From the NCBI GenBank assembly GCA_031553675.1, contig JAVBLF010000057.1, positions 1-16,533 on the forward strand: DNA of 16,533 bases, given 5' to 3'. Made by a program: the position numbers and the translations under genes. Below the pieces are notes generated by a model. It searched no databases and had not been told where the DNA came from. It saw only the letters and a program-made list of their open reading frames with translations. The stretch is from JAVBLF01 sp031553675. Its GTDB lineage: Bacteria > Bacillota > Clostridia > Christensenellales > CALWSW01. The first letter of the stretch is position 1. Every line of letters starts with the position of its first letter. Positions 8,351 through 15,705 of this stretch are shown here, in pieces.

Positions 8351-9745
8351 TCACGCCGCGGCGGGTTCCGGCTCGATCTCGGGGGCGCGCGTCACGTCGT
8401 TGGCCCAGTTGCCGCGGTAGCGCTTTGAAAAGGTAACGATCTTGACGAGGTCGCCGGAGAGGTAAGCGATGTAGCACACCCAGACCGGCGCGTGGAAGAC
8501 CATGCCCAGCAGAAAGACGAGCGGCACCGACACCAGCCACATGGCCGCGATTTCACACCGCGAGCTTCCCAGCGTGTCGCCGCCCGGTCGCAGGATGCCG
8601 ATCAAAAGCGTGTAGTTCACCGACTGCACGAGCACGAAACAGGCGAAGACGCGCTGCACGCGAAGGAGCATGTCCTGGACCTCTCCGCTCACGTGGAAGA
8701 GGCGGATCAAGAGCGGCGAACCGAAGATCAGCGCCAAGGTGATCACGGTGCCCGAGCAGACGCTCAGCACGATCATCCGCTTGGCGTAGAGTTTCGCCAT
8801 GTGTGCCTCGTTCGCGCCGATGCGGTTGCCGATCATGACGCCGCCCGCCGAACCGACCGCGATGTTGATCACGAAGACCAAGCGATCGATCGTCTGGTTG
8901 ATCTGCATGGCCGCAGATGCTTGCGTACCCAGCCGCCCATAAATTACAAAGCAGACCGCGACGCCCAGGGACCACATCACTTCGTTGACAAAGACCGACC
9001 AGCCCACCTTGATATAAGAGAGCATCATCTGCTTCGAAAAGCGCAATTCGCGCAGACTCGCGGCGGCGGGCGTCTGTTTGAGGTAGCTGAAGCTGAGTAT
9101 GATCGCGCAGTCGGCGGCGGCAGCGATGCTCGTCGCTATGCCGGCGCCTGCGACGCCCATCTCCGGCAAACCAAGCTTGCCAAAGATCAGCCCGTAGTTG
9201 AGTACCCCGTTGATCAATACGCCGATGGCAGCGCTGATCATCGGCAAAACCGCGATCTCACAGCTCCGAAGGATCAGTCCAAATGCCTGGGACAGCGCCT
9301 GAAACAGGTAAGCGATGCTCACGCAGCGCAAGTATTGCACGCCCAGCTCGATCACACGCGCATCGTCGCCGTACATGCCCATGAAGATGCGCGGCATGAA
9401 CTGGGCGATCGCGACGAAGGCCAGCGTGAACGCACCCATCAAGGTCAGCGCGATCCCTTGCATGCGGCGGATGTTGGGGATGTCCTTTTGCCCCCAATAC
9501 TGTGCCACAAAGATCGCGATGCCGCTGATGACCCCGAAGTTGAAGAGGGTCATCAAGAAGTAGACTTGGCTTGCCTGGCCGGTTGCGGCGATCGCTTCGT
9601 CGCCCAGCCGCGCCACCATCACGTTGTCGAGCATGAAAAGGAGCATGGTCAGCGCCTGTTGCACGACGATCGGAACGCTCAACTGCAAGAGGGTACGGTA
9701 AAACGTTTTGTCATGAATTCCAAAGAGATCCCGGATTCGTTGCAT
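8351..9745 (-). CDS. MATE-family multidrug/metabolite efflux transporter
   Basis: The 464-aa membrane protein has about twelve hydrophobic segments arranged as two homologous halves, as expected of MATE exporters, which expel organic cations or other small molecules using a Na+ or H+ gradient. Typical segments include TLLQLSVPIVVQQALTMLLF with DNVMVARLGDEAIAATG near the N-terminus, LINGVLNYGLIFG in the middle, and AMQINQTIDRL with GNRIGANE in the second half. The length matches the family. I chose ATG at 9745 rather than the in-frame ATG at 9763, because GGAAAGGAG falls inside that 6-codon extension and is 6 nt from the 9745 start. The C-terminus ends in a short Glu/Pro/Ala tail. The substrate cannot be inferred from the sequence. 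I see no clear promoter just upstream. Confidence 0.9.
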   Translation of the reverse strand: MQRIRDLFGIHDKTFYRTLLQLSVPIVVQQALTMLLFMLDNVMVARLGDEAIAATGQASQVYFLMTLFNFGVISGIAIFVAQYWGQKDIPNIRRMQGIALTLMGAFTLAFVAIAQFMPRIFMGMYGDDARVIELGVQYLRCVSIAYLFQALSQAFGLILRSCEIAVLPMISAAIGVLINGVLNYGLIFGKLGLPEMGVAGAGIATSIAAAADCAIILSFSYLKQTPAAASLRELRFSKQMMLSYIKVGWSVFVNEVMWSLGVAVCFVIYGRLGTQASAAMQINQTIDRLVFVINIAVGSAGGVMIGNRIGANEAHMAKLYAKRMIVLSVCSGTVITLALIFGSPLLIRLFHVSGEVQDMLLRVQRVFACFVLVQSVNYTLLIGILRPGGDTLGSSRCEIAAMWLVSVPLVFLLGMVFHAPVWVCYIAYLSGDLVKIVTFSKRYRGNWANDVTRAPEIEPEPAAA

Positions 9746-9790
9746 ATCCGTCTCCTTTCCCATCGATCGAATGTGGTCGGCCCGTCATCC

Positions 9791-9823
9791 AAAAAACGGA
9801 CCTTCGACGATCGTCGAAGGCCC
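9791..9823 (-). terminator. Palindromic terminator after the aldo/keto reductase gene
   Basis: A 20-bp perfect palindrome (9801-9820), extended to a 13-bp stem (9798-9823) with one G-T wobble, is followed by G and six T on the minus strand. It lies between the reductase stop codon and the MATE start. As no MATE promoter is evident, partial read-through is likely. Confidence 0.75.
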
Positions 9824-9840
9824 CGCAGAAAACGCCGGCT

Positions 9841-10650
9841 TTACAGCTCATCGGGTGAGCGGTCGCTGGACAATTCCGGTTTTCGCAGGGCGCTGAGACG
9901 CGCCATTTGCGCTTCGTCGAGCGCGAAGTCGAATATCGCGATGTTTTCCGCCAAGCGCGCGGGGTCTGTCGACTTGGGCAGCACGCGGTAACCGCACTGC
10001 AACAAAAAGCGCAAGCAAACTTGTGCCGCCGTTTTGCCACAAGCCTCGGCGATCAATTGGATGGCCGGGTCTTCGAGCATGCCGTGACGCCCGTGCAAAA
10101 GCGGGCGCCATGCCTCCAGCGCGATGCCGTGCGATCGGCAGCACGCGGCTGTCTCGTCGTCGCGCAAATAGACGCTCGCCTCGATCTGGTTCACGGCGGG
10201 TGGCACATTCCCATTGGCCGCCAGCCATTCGATGTGGCGCGGCAAAAAATTGCTCACGCCGATCGCCTTCACCCTTTTTTCGTCGTAAAGGCGTTCCAGT
10301 GCCTTCCAGCTCGTCTGGAATCGCTCCCCGCACGGCCAGTGGATCAGATACATGTCGATCGAACCCAGAGCCGCCTCGCTTTTGTCGAAGGCGCGCAATG
10401 CCTCGTCGTAGCCGTGATCCTGGCCCCAGAGCTTCGTTGTGACGAAAAGGGTTTCCCGTTTCGCGCCGCTCTTCTCGATTGCGCGCGCGAGGTCCGCTTC
10501 GTTGCCGTAATAAGAAGCACAGTCAAAGCTAGTATAACCGCATTGCAAGGCGGCCGCAACCGCCCTTTCCAGTGCATCCCCTGTACTTTTGTAGGTTCCA
10601 AGTGCAATTGCTGGCAAGGAACGCCCCTGGCCGATGTCGATTTGCGTCAT
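9841..10650 (-). CDS. Aldo/keto reductase
   Basis: The 269-aa cytosolic NADPH-dependent oxidoreductase of the AKR superfamily has the complete catalytic tetrad: Asp43, Tyr48 (in FDCASYYGNE), Lys73 (TTKLWG) and His104 (YLIHWP). Other family landmarks are IALGTYKS, GVSNF, NQIEASVYL and the cofactor-side VLPKST near residue 225. Length and motif order match the single-domain (beta/alpha)8 AKRs of bacteria such as 2,5-diketo-gluconate-reductase-like enzymes. The natural substrate cannot be told. GGAAGGAG is placed 8 nt before the ATG. The gene lies downstream of the L,D-transpeptidase gene with a hairpin between them, and I find no convincing promoter of its own. Confidence 0.9.
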   Translation of the reverse strand: MTQIDIGQGRSLPAIALGTYKSTGDALERAVAAALQCGYTSFDCASYYGNEADLARAIEKSGAKRETLFVTTKLWGQDHGYDEALRAFDKSEAALGSIDMYLIHWPCGERFQTSWKALERLYDEKRVKAIGVSNFLPRHIEWLAANGNVPPAVNQIEASVYLRDDETAACCRSHGIALEAWRPLLHGRHGMLEDPAIQLIAEACGKTAAQVCLRFLLQCGYRVLPKSTDPARLAENIAIFDFALDEAQMARLSALRKPELSSDRSPDEL

Positions 10651-10680
10651 GCTGATGGCTCCTTCCGCGTTTCACATGCA

Positions 10681-10711
10681 CGAAAAACGCACCTTCACGA
10701 TGCGTTTTTCG
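10681..10711 (-). terminator. A/T-flanked terminator hairpin after the L,D-transpeptidase gene
   Basis: CGAAAAACGCA and TGCGTTTTTCG form an 11-bp stem around a 9-nt loop, 26 nt after the stop codon. The symmetrical A and T runs would let it work on either strand, but only the minus strand is transcribed here. Confidence 0.75.
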
Positions 10712-10736
10712 AATCGGTCGAATTCATCGGTTGCGC

Positions 10737-12017
10737 TTACCCTTCGAATGCCGCGTTCAGGTCGACGTAGGCGCTTTCGAGTGCGCTGTCCGTTTCCGTC
10801 GGTTCGGTCGGAACGGTCTCGGTCGGCGCTTGTGTCGCAGGCGAGGGCGTTGCGGATGCTGGCGTTTCGACGGGCGTCGGCGTCGGGGTAGCGGTCGGCT
10901 TTGCCGTCGGTTTGACGGTGGGCTGGGGCGTCGCAGCGGGCTTCTTGTCGGTCGAAACGGCGACGAGCGCGTCGAGCTTCGGCGCGAACTGGTAGCTGAC
11001 GTCCTTCTTGGCGATGTAGCCCGTCTTGCCGTCGATCTCGGCCTTTAAGTAATTGGCCGTGCTGCCCAGGAGTTTGAGCTGCGTGCCGCTGCCGAAGTTG
11101 CCGAGCACCTTCGCAGACGGAGCGGCTTTGGCGAGCAAGGCCGTCGTCTTGACGTTGACGGTGTAGTATCCGGCGGCTTTCGTGTTGACCTTTTTCAGGT
11201 TCACTTGATCCTGCGGCCCATTGGGCAGGAAGCCCAGGTATTTCGTCTCGATATGTCCTTCGATTCCGGCCACATGCACGCGGCAGCTGATCGATCCGGA
11301 CGACACGATCGATACGGGGGTATTTTTGCGGACGACGTAGCTATTTTTCTTCGTGTCGGTAAAGATGGCGTGCTGCTTGACGATGGCCATCGGCACGCTG
11401 CGTGCGGCGGCTTCGTACTCGTCGCCGGTCGGTTTGTATTTGCTGGCGCTCACCTTGGGAAGCAAGGATTTGCGCAATTTCTCGTTCTTTTCCCGCTTGA
11501 GGATCTCCCCATAGGTGCCGGCCGGACAGTTGTAATAAATCCAGCGCGCATCCTCAACGAGCAAGCGGATGCAGCCGTGCGAGCCCTGGTTGCCGAGGCG
11601 GTTGTAGCTCGCGTGGGTGAAGTAGCCCTCTTTTTGGCGGGTGTAGAGGATCGAGTGGAAGTAAATGCCGCCACTGACGTTGGTCCAATATTGTGCGTAG
11701 ACGCCGAACTCCTTAAAGTAACCGAAGCGGCGGCGGCTGTCGTTCAGCCGGAAAGAGCCCTGTGGTGTGGGCGTCGAGCTGGCCCCCGGCGTGCAGATGA
11801 ACTGCTTTGCGATCTTGCTGTACTTTCCTTTTGTGTCGCGCTCAAACACCGTCACGACTTTGTTGGTCAAGTCCAGCTCAACGCGGTATTTGTTCGGATC
11901 CGCATTGGCGTAGTTGACTTTATCGAAGGCAAGAGCTGTCGAAACAATTCCCAAAACAAGCGTGATCGCCAGTGCGATCGCCGCGATTTTCCCCCAACGC
12001 TGCCTGCTAAGCGCCAT
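10737..12017 (-). CDS. Secreted L,D-transpeptidase (YkuD) with SH3-like domains
   Basis: The 426-aa protein begins with a basic N-terminus and a hydrophobic segment (residues 10-30) that is a signal peptide or membrane anchor ending at TALA. Residues 43-175 are a YkuD catalytic domain that makes 3-3 peptidoglycan cross-links or attaches proteins to the wall. The active-site motif SHGCIRL has Cys149, with His121 (YFHS) and the PTPQGSF segment upstream. Residues about 205-262 and 283-342 resemble SH3-like wall-binding repeats (TVNVKTTALLAKAAPSAKVLG). Residues 358-410 are Thr/Pro-rich, followed by a short tail (ALESAYVDLNAAFEG). AGGAGG lies 7 nt before the ATG, and a promoter is found at 12074-12102. 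It acts outside the membrane, and together with its secreted neighbour it points to envelope remodelling. Confidence 0.92.
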   Translation of the reverse strand: MALSRQRWGKIAAIALAITLVLGIVSTALAFDKVNYANADPNKYRVELDLTNKVVTVFERDTKGKYSKIAKQFICTPGASSTPTPQGSFRLNDSRRRFGYFKEFGVYAQYWTNVSGGIYFHSILYTRQKEGYFTHASYNRLGNQGSHGCIRLLVEDARWIYYNCPAGTYGEILKREKNEKLRKSLLPKVSASKYKPTGDEYEAAARSVPMAIVKQHAIFTDTKKNSYVVRKNTPVSIVSSGSISCRVHVAGIEGHIETKYLGFLPNGPQDQVNLKKVNTKAAGYYTVNVKTTALLAKAAPSAKVLGNFGSGTQLKLLGSTANYLKAEIDGKTGYIAKKDVSYQFAPKLDALVAVSTDKKPAATPQPTVKPTAKPTATPTPTPVETPASATPSPATQAPTETVPTEPTETDSALESAYVDLNAAFEG

Positions 12018-12073
12018 GATCTAACCTCCTGTATTGCGATAACCTATCAATTCTCCCCATTACGCGTATATCC

Positions 12074-12102
12074 ATCATAACAAACTCTGGCTGTGCTGGC
12101 AA
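12074..12102 (-). promoter_or_regulatory. Promoter of the L,D-transpeptidase gene
   Basis: TTGCCA (12097-12102), 17 nt and TATGAT (12074-12079) on the minus strand, about 55 nt upstream of the start codon. Confidence 0.7.
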
Positions 12103-12164
12103 GCGACTCCACGAATATGGAACGTCATTTTTTTGTCATATGCTGCAAGTTTCCGGCGCACAAG

Positions 12165-12198
12165 CAAAGGGCGGGGGCACATTCGCCTCTGCCCTTTG
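12165..12198 (-). terminator. Hairpin after the secreted-protein gene, possible weak terminator
   Basis: CAAAGGGC and GCCCTTTG pair around an 18-nt centre that can itself pair GGC with GCC. It begins 29 nt after the stop codon at 12228. No T run follows, so it may protect the 3' end or terminate weakly. Confidence 0.4.
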
Positions 12199-12227
12199 TC
12201 GTCGATTCGGATGCCAGCGACGCTCGA

Positions 12228-13157
12228 TCAAAACGCAAAGGATTTATTCCAGCTGTATCCTTCCTGTTGCGCGAGCCATTTGCCCTCGTCGGGCGGGCGC
12301 ATGAAACTAAAGTTCAGGTCGTTGAAGATGTCGATCAACTCGTCCTTGGACAGCACCTGCTTCTGTGTCAGCGCGTTGACGTAGATCTTGCGGTCGAGAT
12401 CGTATTCGACGCCGGCGACGACGCCCCCCTCACGTATGGCGAGGCCGAGCACTTCGCCCCCGTCCATCATGACGCGGATCATTTCGCGGTCGCCCTTGGA
12501 GATGATGTAGGCGACATCGACCTTGATCATGCCGCTCAGACCGGCGGCCGTCTCGACCGGTCCGGCGCCCTTGCCTTGTTTGCGGATGGTGTATGCGCCA
12601 ATTCGCACGATGGCATTGGCGTCCATGTTCGTCGGATTGACGCGGTTGGCGCTCATCTCGACTTTGCCGCCCTCTTTTTGCCGCAGCGCCGAAAAGAGCA
12701 GCGATACCTTGGCCTTTTGGTTCAGAAGCTGCCCGTCGATGCTCAGATCGCTGGTCAGTTCCTCCCTGTTGCGCCTCTGGGTGAGCGTCAGTTCGCGGAA
12801 CAAGCGAACGCCATCGGTCTCGATCACAACGCCCAGCCCTGCCGTCGCGAGGTCGAGCGAGTCGCTTTCGATGGTGATGCGAAATTTTTCTCCGGAAGGA
12901 ACCGCCGCCCCGATCGTCAATGGCAGCGAAACAAACTCCCGCTGCCCGACGGAGGCTGCTTCGGCTTTTCGGGATGTCTGCCAGACGCCGCTCACCATCG
13001 GGATGGCGGGGGCATAGCCCAAGCTGCCGGCCTGGACGCGGGAACTGCGGTTTCCCTCAGCCGCGAGGCCCGAATAGGCCGTCAGCGCGATCAACAGCGC
13101 CAATACAAACGCCAGCGCGCATCGCGCCCGGAACGTGAATCGAATTTGTTTCTGCAT
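12228..13157 (-). CDS. Secreted protein of unknown function
   Basis: I do not recognise this protein. With ATG at 13157 it has 309 residues and a good signal peptide: a basic start (MQKQIRFTFRARC), a hydrophobic stretch (ALAFVLALLIALTAYSG) and a likely cleavage near LAA/EG. An in-frame ATG at 13196 would add 13 residues. Neither start has a strong ribosome binding site (CAGGGA before 13157, AAGAGG before 13196). The mature part is mixed alpha/beta with no cysteine and no catalytic motif visible. Its last third (KGDREMIRVMMDGGEVLGLAI...) looks like a small globular domain ending in SFMRPPDEGKW. Its gene lies just upstream of the L,D-transpeptidase gene, in the same direction, so a wall-related role is plausible but unproven. 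Confidence 0.75.
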   Translation of the reverse strand: MQKQIRFTFRARCALAFVLALLIALTAYSGLAAEGNRSSRVQAGSLGYAPAIPMVSGVWQTSRKAEAASVGQREFVSLPLTIGAAVPSGEKFRITIESDSLDLATAGLGVVIETDGVRLFRELTLTQRRNREELTSDLSIDGQLLNQKAKVSLLFSALRQKEGGKVEMSANRVNPTNMDANAIVRIGAYTIRKQGKGAGPVETAAGLSGMIKVDVAYIISKGDREMIRVMMDGGEVLGLAIREGGVVAGVEYDLDRKIYVNALTQKQVLSKDELIDIFNDLNFSFMRPPDEGKWLAQQEGYSWNKSFAF

Positions 13158-13283
13158 GCGAATCCCTGCTTTCACCACTACCAACTTGCCTACCATCTAT
13201 GCGCGCGCCTCTTGCCAAATGCGAGCTGGCAATGCTGGCCGCACTGTTTGCGGTCGCGGGCGCACAAAAATCTCATCTTCTAT
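13158..13283 (-). promoter_or_regulatory. GC-rich hairpin-bearing 5' leader of the secreted-protein gene
   Basis: Two small stems lie between promoter and gene: TTGCCA/TGGCAA (13212-13232) and CCGCA/TGCGG (13239-13253), followed by an alternating GCGCGCGC stretch. The first can occlude the region near the upstream ATG. I cannot match it to a known riboswitch. Confidence 0.35.
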
Positions 13284-13288
13284 GACAT

Positions 13289-13297
13289 AGTATAGCA
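13289..13297 (-). promoter_or_regulatory. Extended -10 promoter of the secreted-protein gene
   Basis: TGCTATACT on the minus strand matches the extended -10 consensus TGnTATAAT. There is no good -35 hexamer. A/T-tract DNA (13318-13365) upstream could act as an UP element or bend. Confidence 0.55.
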
Positions 13298-13440
13298 TAC
13301 ATGCACAACGTTTTGGTAAACATTTCGTAAAAAAGTTTTGTATTTCTATTTTTTATTTTTTGCAAAGTCATTTCATTGTAGGGCATGAAAGCCTCTGATG
13401 GCGCGTTTCGCGCATGGAAATGGATCTTTTCGCTGGCCTG

Positions 13441-13449
13441 TGCTATACT
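13441..13449 (+). promoter_or_regulatory. Extended -10 promoter of the NifU-like/GGGtGRT unit
   Basis: TGCTATACT on the plus strand is identical to the extended -10 of the divergent gene. The -35 position (TGGATC, 13421-13426) matches only half of the consensus. Transcription would start near 13456. Confidence 0.55.
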
Positions 13450-13455
13450 GTCACA

Positions 13456-13638
13456 GAATCGGGCCTGCAAAAACATGCGCAGCCCGCACCCATGTTCCGA
13501 CGTAATTCGTAACAATTGCCTATCGCAAAATAGCGGCATGGCGGGATTACGGGGCGACCGGAACTCCGAATTGTTTTGCGCTGCTCTTTTCAAAAAAGCA
13601 GCAAAATAAATTGATAGACCGATGAAGGAGGACCCCAG
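13456..13638 (+). promoter_or_regulatory. Long 5' leader of the NifU-like gene
   Basis: About 183 nt separate the inferred transcription start from the ATG. The leader holds a hairpin GCTGCT/AGCAGC (13580-13602) near its end, then the ribosome binding site AAGGAGG 7 nt before the ATG. The first 120 nt include GC-rich segments that could pair, but I find no known riboswitch core. Confidence 0.4.
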
Positions 13639-14328
13639 ATGCAGTATGCAAGGGAAGTCGAGGAAATGGTCTGCGCAAAGTGCGTCCGGCACGAAAACGC
13701 CGCCATTCCCGAAGAAGGCAAATGGGTACACGCGAAGCAAATTACGGACATTTCCGGCTTGACGCACGGCGTTGGCTGGTGTGCGCCGCAGCAGGGCGCC
13801 TGCAAACTGACCCTCAACGTCAAAGACGGCGTGATCGAAGAGGCCTTGATCGAGACGATCGGCTGCTCGGGCATGACACACTCGGCGGCCATGGCGTCCG
13901 AGATTCTTCCGGGCAAAACCCTGCTCGAAGCCTTGAACACCGACCTCGTCTGCGACGCGATCAACACGGCTATGCGCGAACTCTTCCTTCAGATCGCATA
14001 CGGCCGCACACAGTCGGCCTTTAGCGAAAACGGCCTTCCGATTGGCGCCGGCCTCGAAGACCTCGGCAAAGGGCTGCGTTCCCAGATCGGCACGATGTAC
14101 GGCACGAAAGCCAAAGGCCCCCGCTACCTCGAAATGGCCGAAGGTTACGTCACGAAGATCGGGCTTGACGAGGGCGGCGAAGTCATTGGCTACCAGTTCG
14201 TCAGCCTTGGCAAAATGATGGACGCCATCAAAGGAGGCATGGACGCCAACGATGCGCTCGCCAAGAACACGGGCACATACGGCCGCTTTGATGAGGCCGC
14301 CACACTCATCGATCCGAGGCATCAGTAG
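13639..14328 (+). CDS. NifU/IscU-like iron-sulfur cluster scaffold protein
   Basis: The 229-aa cytosolic protein carries a NifU_N-like domain. The segment IETIGCSGMTHSAAMASEIL followed by PGKTLLEAL (71-99) corresponds to the GC(G/A)-S...ELV.GKTL.EAL region of IscU/NifU scaffolds, on which Fe-S clusters are built before transfer. Cysteines are at 12, 15, 48, 55, 76 and 105. The N-terminal CAKC pair and WCAPQQGAC are additions to the usual three-cysteine IscU pattern, and could hold a further metal site. The C-terminal half (residues 125-229) is longer than a plain IscU and has no domain I can name. No cysteine desulfurase gene is nearby. AAGGAGG lies 7 nt upstream. The following gene encodes a GGGtGRT protein, a pairing I recall as recurrent in Clostridia. 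Confidence 0.82.
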   Translation: MQYAREVEEMVCAKCVRHENAAIPEEGKWVHAKQITDISGLTHGVGWCAPQQGACKLTLNVKDGVIEEALIETIGCSGMTHSAAMASEILPGKTLLEALNTDLVCDAINTAMRELFLQIAYGRTQSAFSENGLPIGAGLEDLGKGLRSQIGTMYGTKAKGPRYLEMAEGYVTKIGLDEGGEVIGYQFVSLGKMMDAIKGGMDANDALAKNTGTYGRFDEAATLIDPRHQ

Positions 14329-14349
14329 ATTTACAGCGTTGGCTTTTTT

Positions 14350-14408
14350 GGGGCTCTGCCCCCATCCCCGCTTAAGGGTCGAAGACCCTTAAGAATCCCT
14401 TTCGAAAG
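14350..14408 (+). repeat. Cluster of three hairpins between the NifU-like and GGGtGRT genes
   Basis: Three stems follow one another: GGGGC-TCT-GCCCC (14350-14362), the 10-bp perfect CTTAAGGGTC-GAA-GACCCTTAAG (14371-14393) and CTTTCGAAAG (14399-14408). The GC-rich, palindromic layout resembles the dispersed palindromic elements found between genes in Clostridia. None has a downstream T run, so it is more likely an mRNA-processing or attenuating element or a mobile repeat than a simple terminator. Confidence 0.55.
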
Positions 14409-14479
14409 AGACTGCATTCGAATTCGCAATTGGATTCGTTCAAAGAATGTTCAGATACGTTTGCTGAGAGGTGTAAACC

Positions 14480-15484
14480 ATGTCAGATATTAAGTTCGAA
14501 GGTTACGAGCGCCGCATCCACAAAATCGAAGCGGCGCTGCAAAACGAAGGAATCGCAAATCTTGCCGAAGCGAGGCAGATCTGTTGTGACAAAGGTGTCG
14601 ACGTCGACGCCATCGTCCGCGGAGTTCAGCCCATCTGTTTTGACAACGCGGTATGGGCCTACACAATCGGTGCCGCCATGGCGATCAAGCGCGGCATTGC
14701 GCAGGCAGCCCAGGCCGCTGAAGTGCTGGGAGAAGGGCTACAGGCCTTCTGCATCCCCGGCAGCGTCGCCGATCAACGTCAAGTCGGCCTCGGCCACGGC
14801 AACCTCGCCGCCATGCTCCTGCGCGAAGAAACGGCCTGTTTCTGCTTCCTCGCAGGGCACGAATCCTTCGCTGCCGCGGAAGGCGCGATCGGTATCGCGC
14901 TCAAAGCCAACAAGGTCCGTACGAAGCCCTTGCGCGTCATCCTCAACGGCCTCGGCAAGGATGCCGCGCAGATCATTTCGCGCATCAACGGCTTTACTTA
15001 CGTCGAAACGGCTTATGATCACGCGACCGACGATCTGAAGATCGTCTTTGAGAAGGCTTATTCGAAAGGCGATCGCGCGAAAGTAAAGTGTTATGGCTGC
15101 GACGACGTTTCGGAAGGCGTCGCCGTCATGCGCTACGAGGGTGTCGACGTCTCGATCACCGGCAACTCGACCAACCCCACCCGCTTCCAGCATCCAGTCG
15201 CGGGTACCTACAAAAAGTGGGCGTCTGAACACGGAAAGAAGTATTTTTCCGTCGCATCCGGTGGTGGCACAGGCCGTACCCTTCACCCTGACAACATGGC
15301 CGCCGGCCCTGCCAGCTACGGCATGACCGACACCATGGGCCGCATGCATTCCGATGCGCAGTTCGCCGGGTCGTCGTCTGTCCCCGCACATGTCGAGATG
15401 ATGGGCTTGATCGGCATGGGCAACAACCCCATGGTTGGCGCGTCCGTCGCCGTCGCCGTCGCGATCGAGCAAAATTCTAAGTAA
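14480..15484 (+). CDS. GGGtGRT-family protein
   Basis: The 334-aa protein carries the family signature SGGGTGRTLHPDN (GGGTGRT at residues 261-267) and is soluble, with no signal peptide. Its length fits the family as I remember it. Other striking segments are ICCDKGVDVD, CIPGSVADQRQVGLGHGNLA, CFCFLAGHESFAAAEG and the C-terminal GLIGMGNNPMVGASVAVAVA. Cysteines at 35, 36, 53, 91, 120, 122, 204 and 207 include a CxC and a CYGC pair, which could bind metal or an Fe-S cluster. The biochemical role is not established to my knowledge. Its place just downstream of a NifU-like scaffold gene suggests that it receives or needs an Fe-S cluster. The ribosome binding site is GAGAGGTG. No strong promoter is seen in the 151-nt gap, so co-transcription with the upstream gene is likely. 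Confidence 0.9.
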   Translation: MSDIKFEGYERRIHKIEAALQNEGIANLAEARQICCDKGVDVDAIVRGVQPICFDNAVWAYTIGAAMAIKRGIAQAAQAAEVLGEGLQAFCIPGSVADQRQVGLGHGNLAAMLLREETACFCFLAGHESFAAAEGAIGIALKANKVRTKPLRVILNGLGKDAAQIISRINGFTYVETAYDHATDDLKIVFEKAYSKGDRAKVKCYGCDDVSEGVAVMRYEGVDVSITGNSTNPTRFQHPVAGTYKKWASEHGKKYFSVASGGGTGRTLHPDNMAAGPASYGMTDTMGRMHSDAQFAGSSSVPAHVEMMGLIGMGNNPMVGASVAVAVAIEQNSK

Positions 15485-15510
15485 CCTTCATCCCAGTCCT
15501 CACTTGCCAA

Positions 15511-15542
15511 AAAAAGCCGCGAGTTTCAAACCCGCGGCTTTT
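15511..15542 (+). terminator. Intrinsic terminator of the NifU-like/GGGtGRT unit
   Basis: A run of A, the stem GCCGCG/CGCGGC around an 11-nt loop, then TTTT. It starts 27 nt after the stop codon. The stretch 15543-15656 up to the convergent rRNA terminator holds nothing I recognise. Confidence 0.85.
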
Positions 15543-15656
15543 GTCTTGGAACCTTCGCTGTCTCAATTTCGCGCTTCGATGGGAGTCGGATAGTGCACCA
15601 CAGAACAATATATGTGTGTCGCACGAGAAATGCTCGTCATTTGTCGAACTTATTTC

Positions 15657-15697
15657 AAAAAGCGACCCCCCGCAGCCTGATGGCGAACGAGGGGTCG
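15657..15697 (-). terminator. Terminator of the rRNA operon
   Basis: On the minus strand CGACCCC pairs with GGGGTCG around a 21-nt loop and is followed by CTTTTT. It begins 9 nt beyond the end of 5S rRNA. Confidence 0.8.
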
Positions 15698-15705
15698 AAA
15701 TGGAA

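Noticed and set aside
8492..9991. A 499-codon open frame on the plus strand
   Set aside because: Antisense to the MATE transporter and its terminator; His/Gln/Asp/Arg-rich with no recognisable domain, while the minus strand encodes a clear family protein.
13273..14322. A 349-codon minus-strand open frame
   Set aside because: Lies opposite the NifU-like gene and through two promoters; no ribosome binding site and no familiar domain.
14430..14458. A separate promoter for the GGGtGRT gene (TTGGAT, 17 nt, AGATAC)
   Set aside because: The -10 matches poorly and there is no extended element, so read-through from the upstream gene is simpler.
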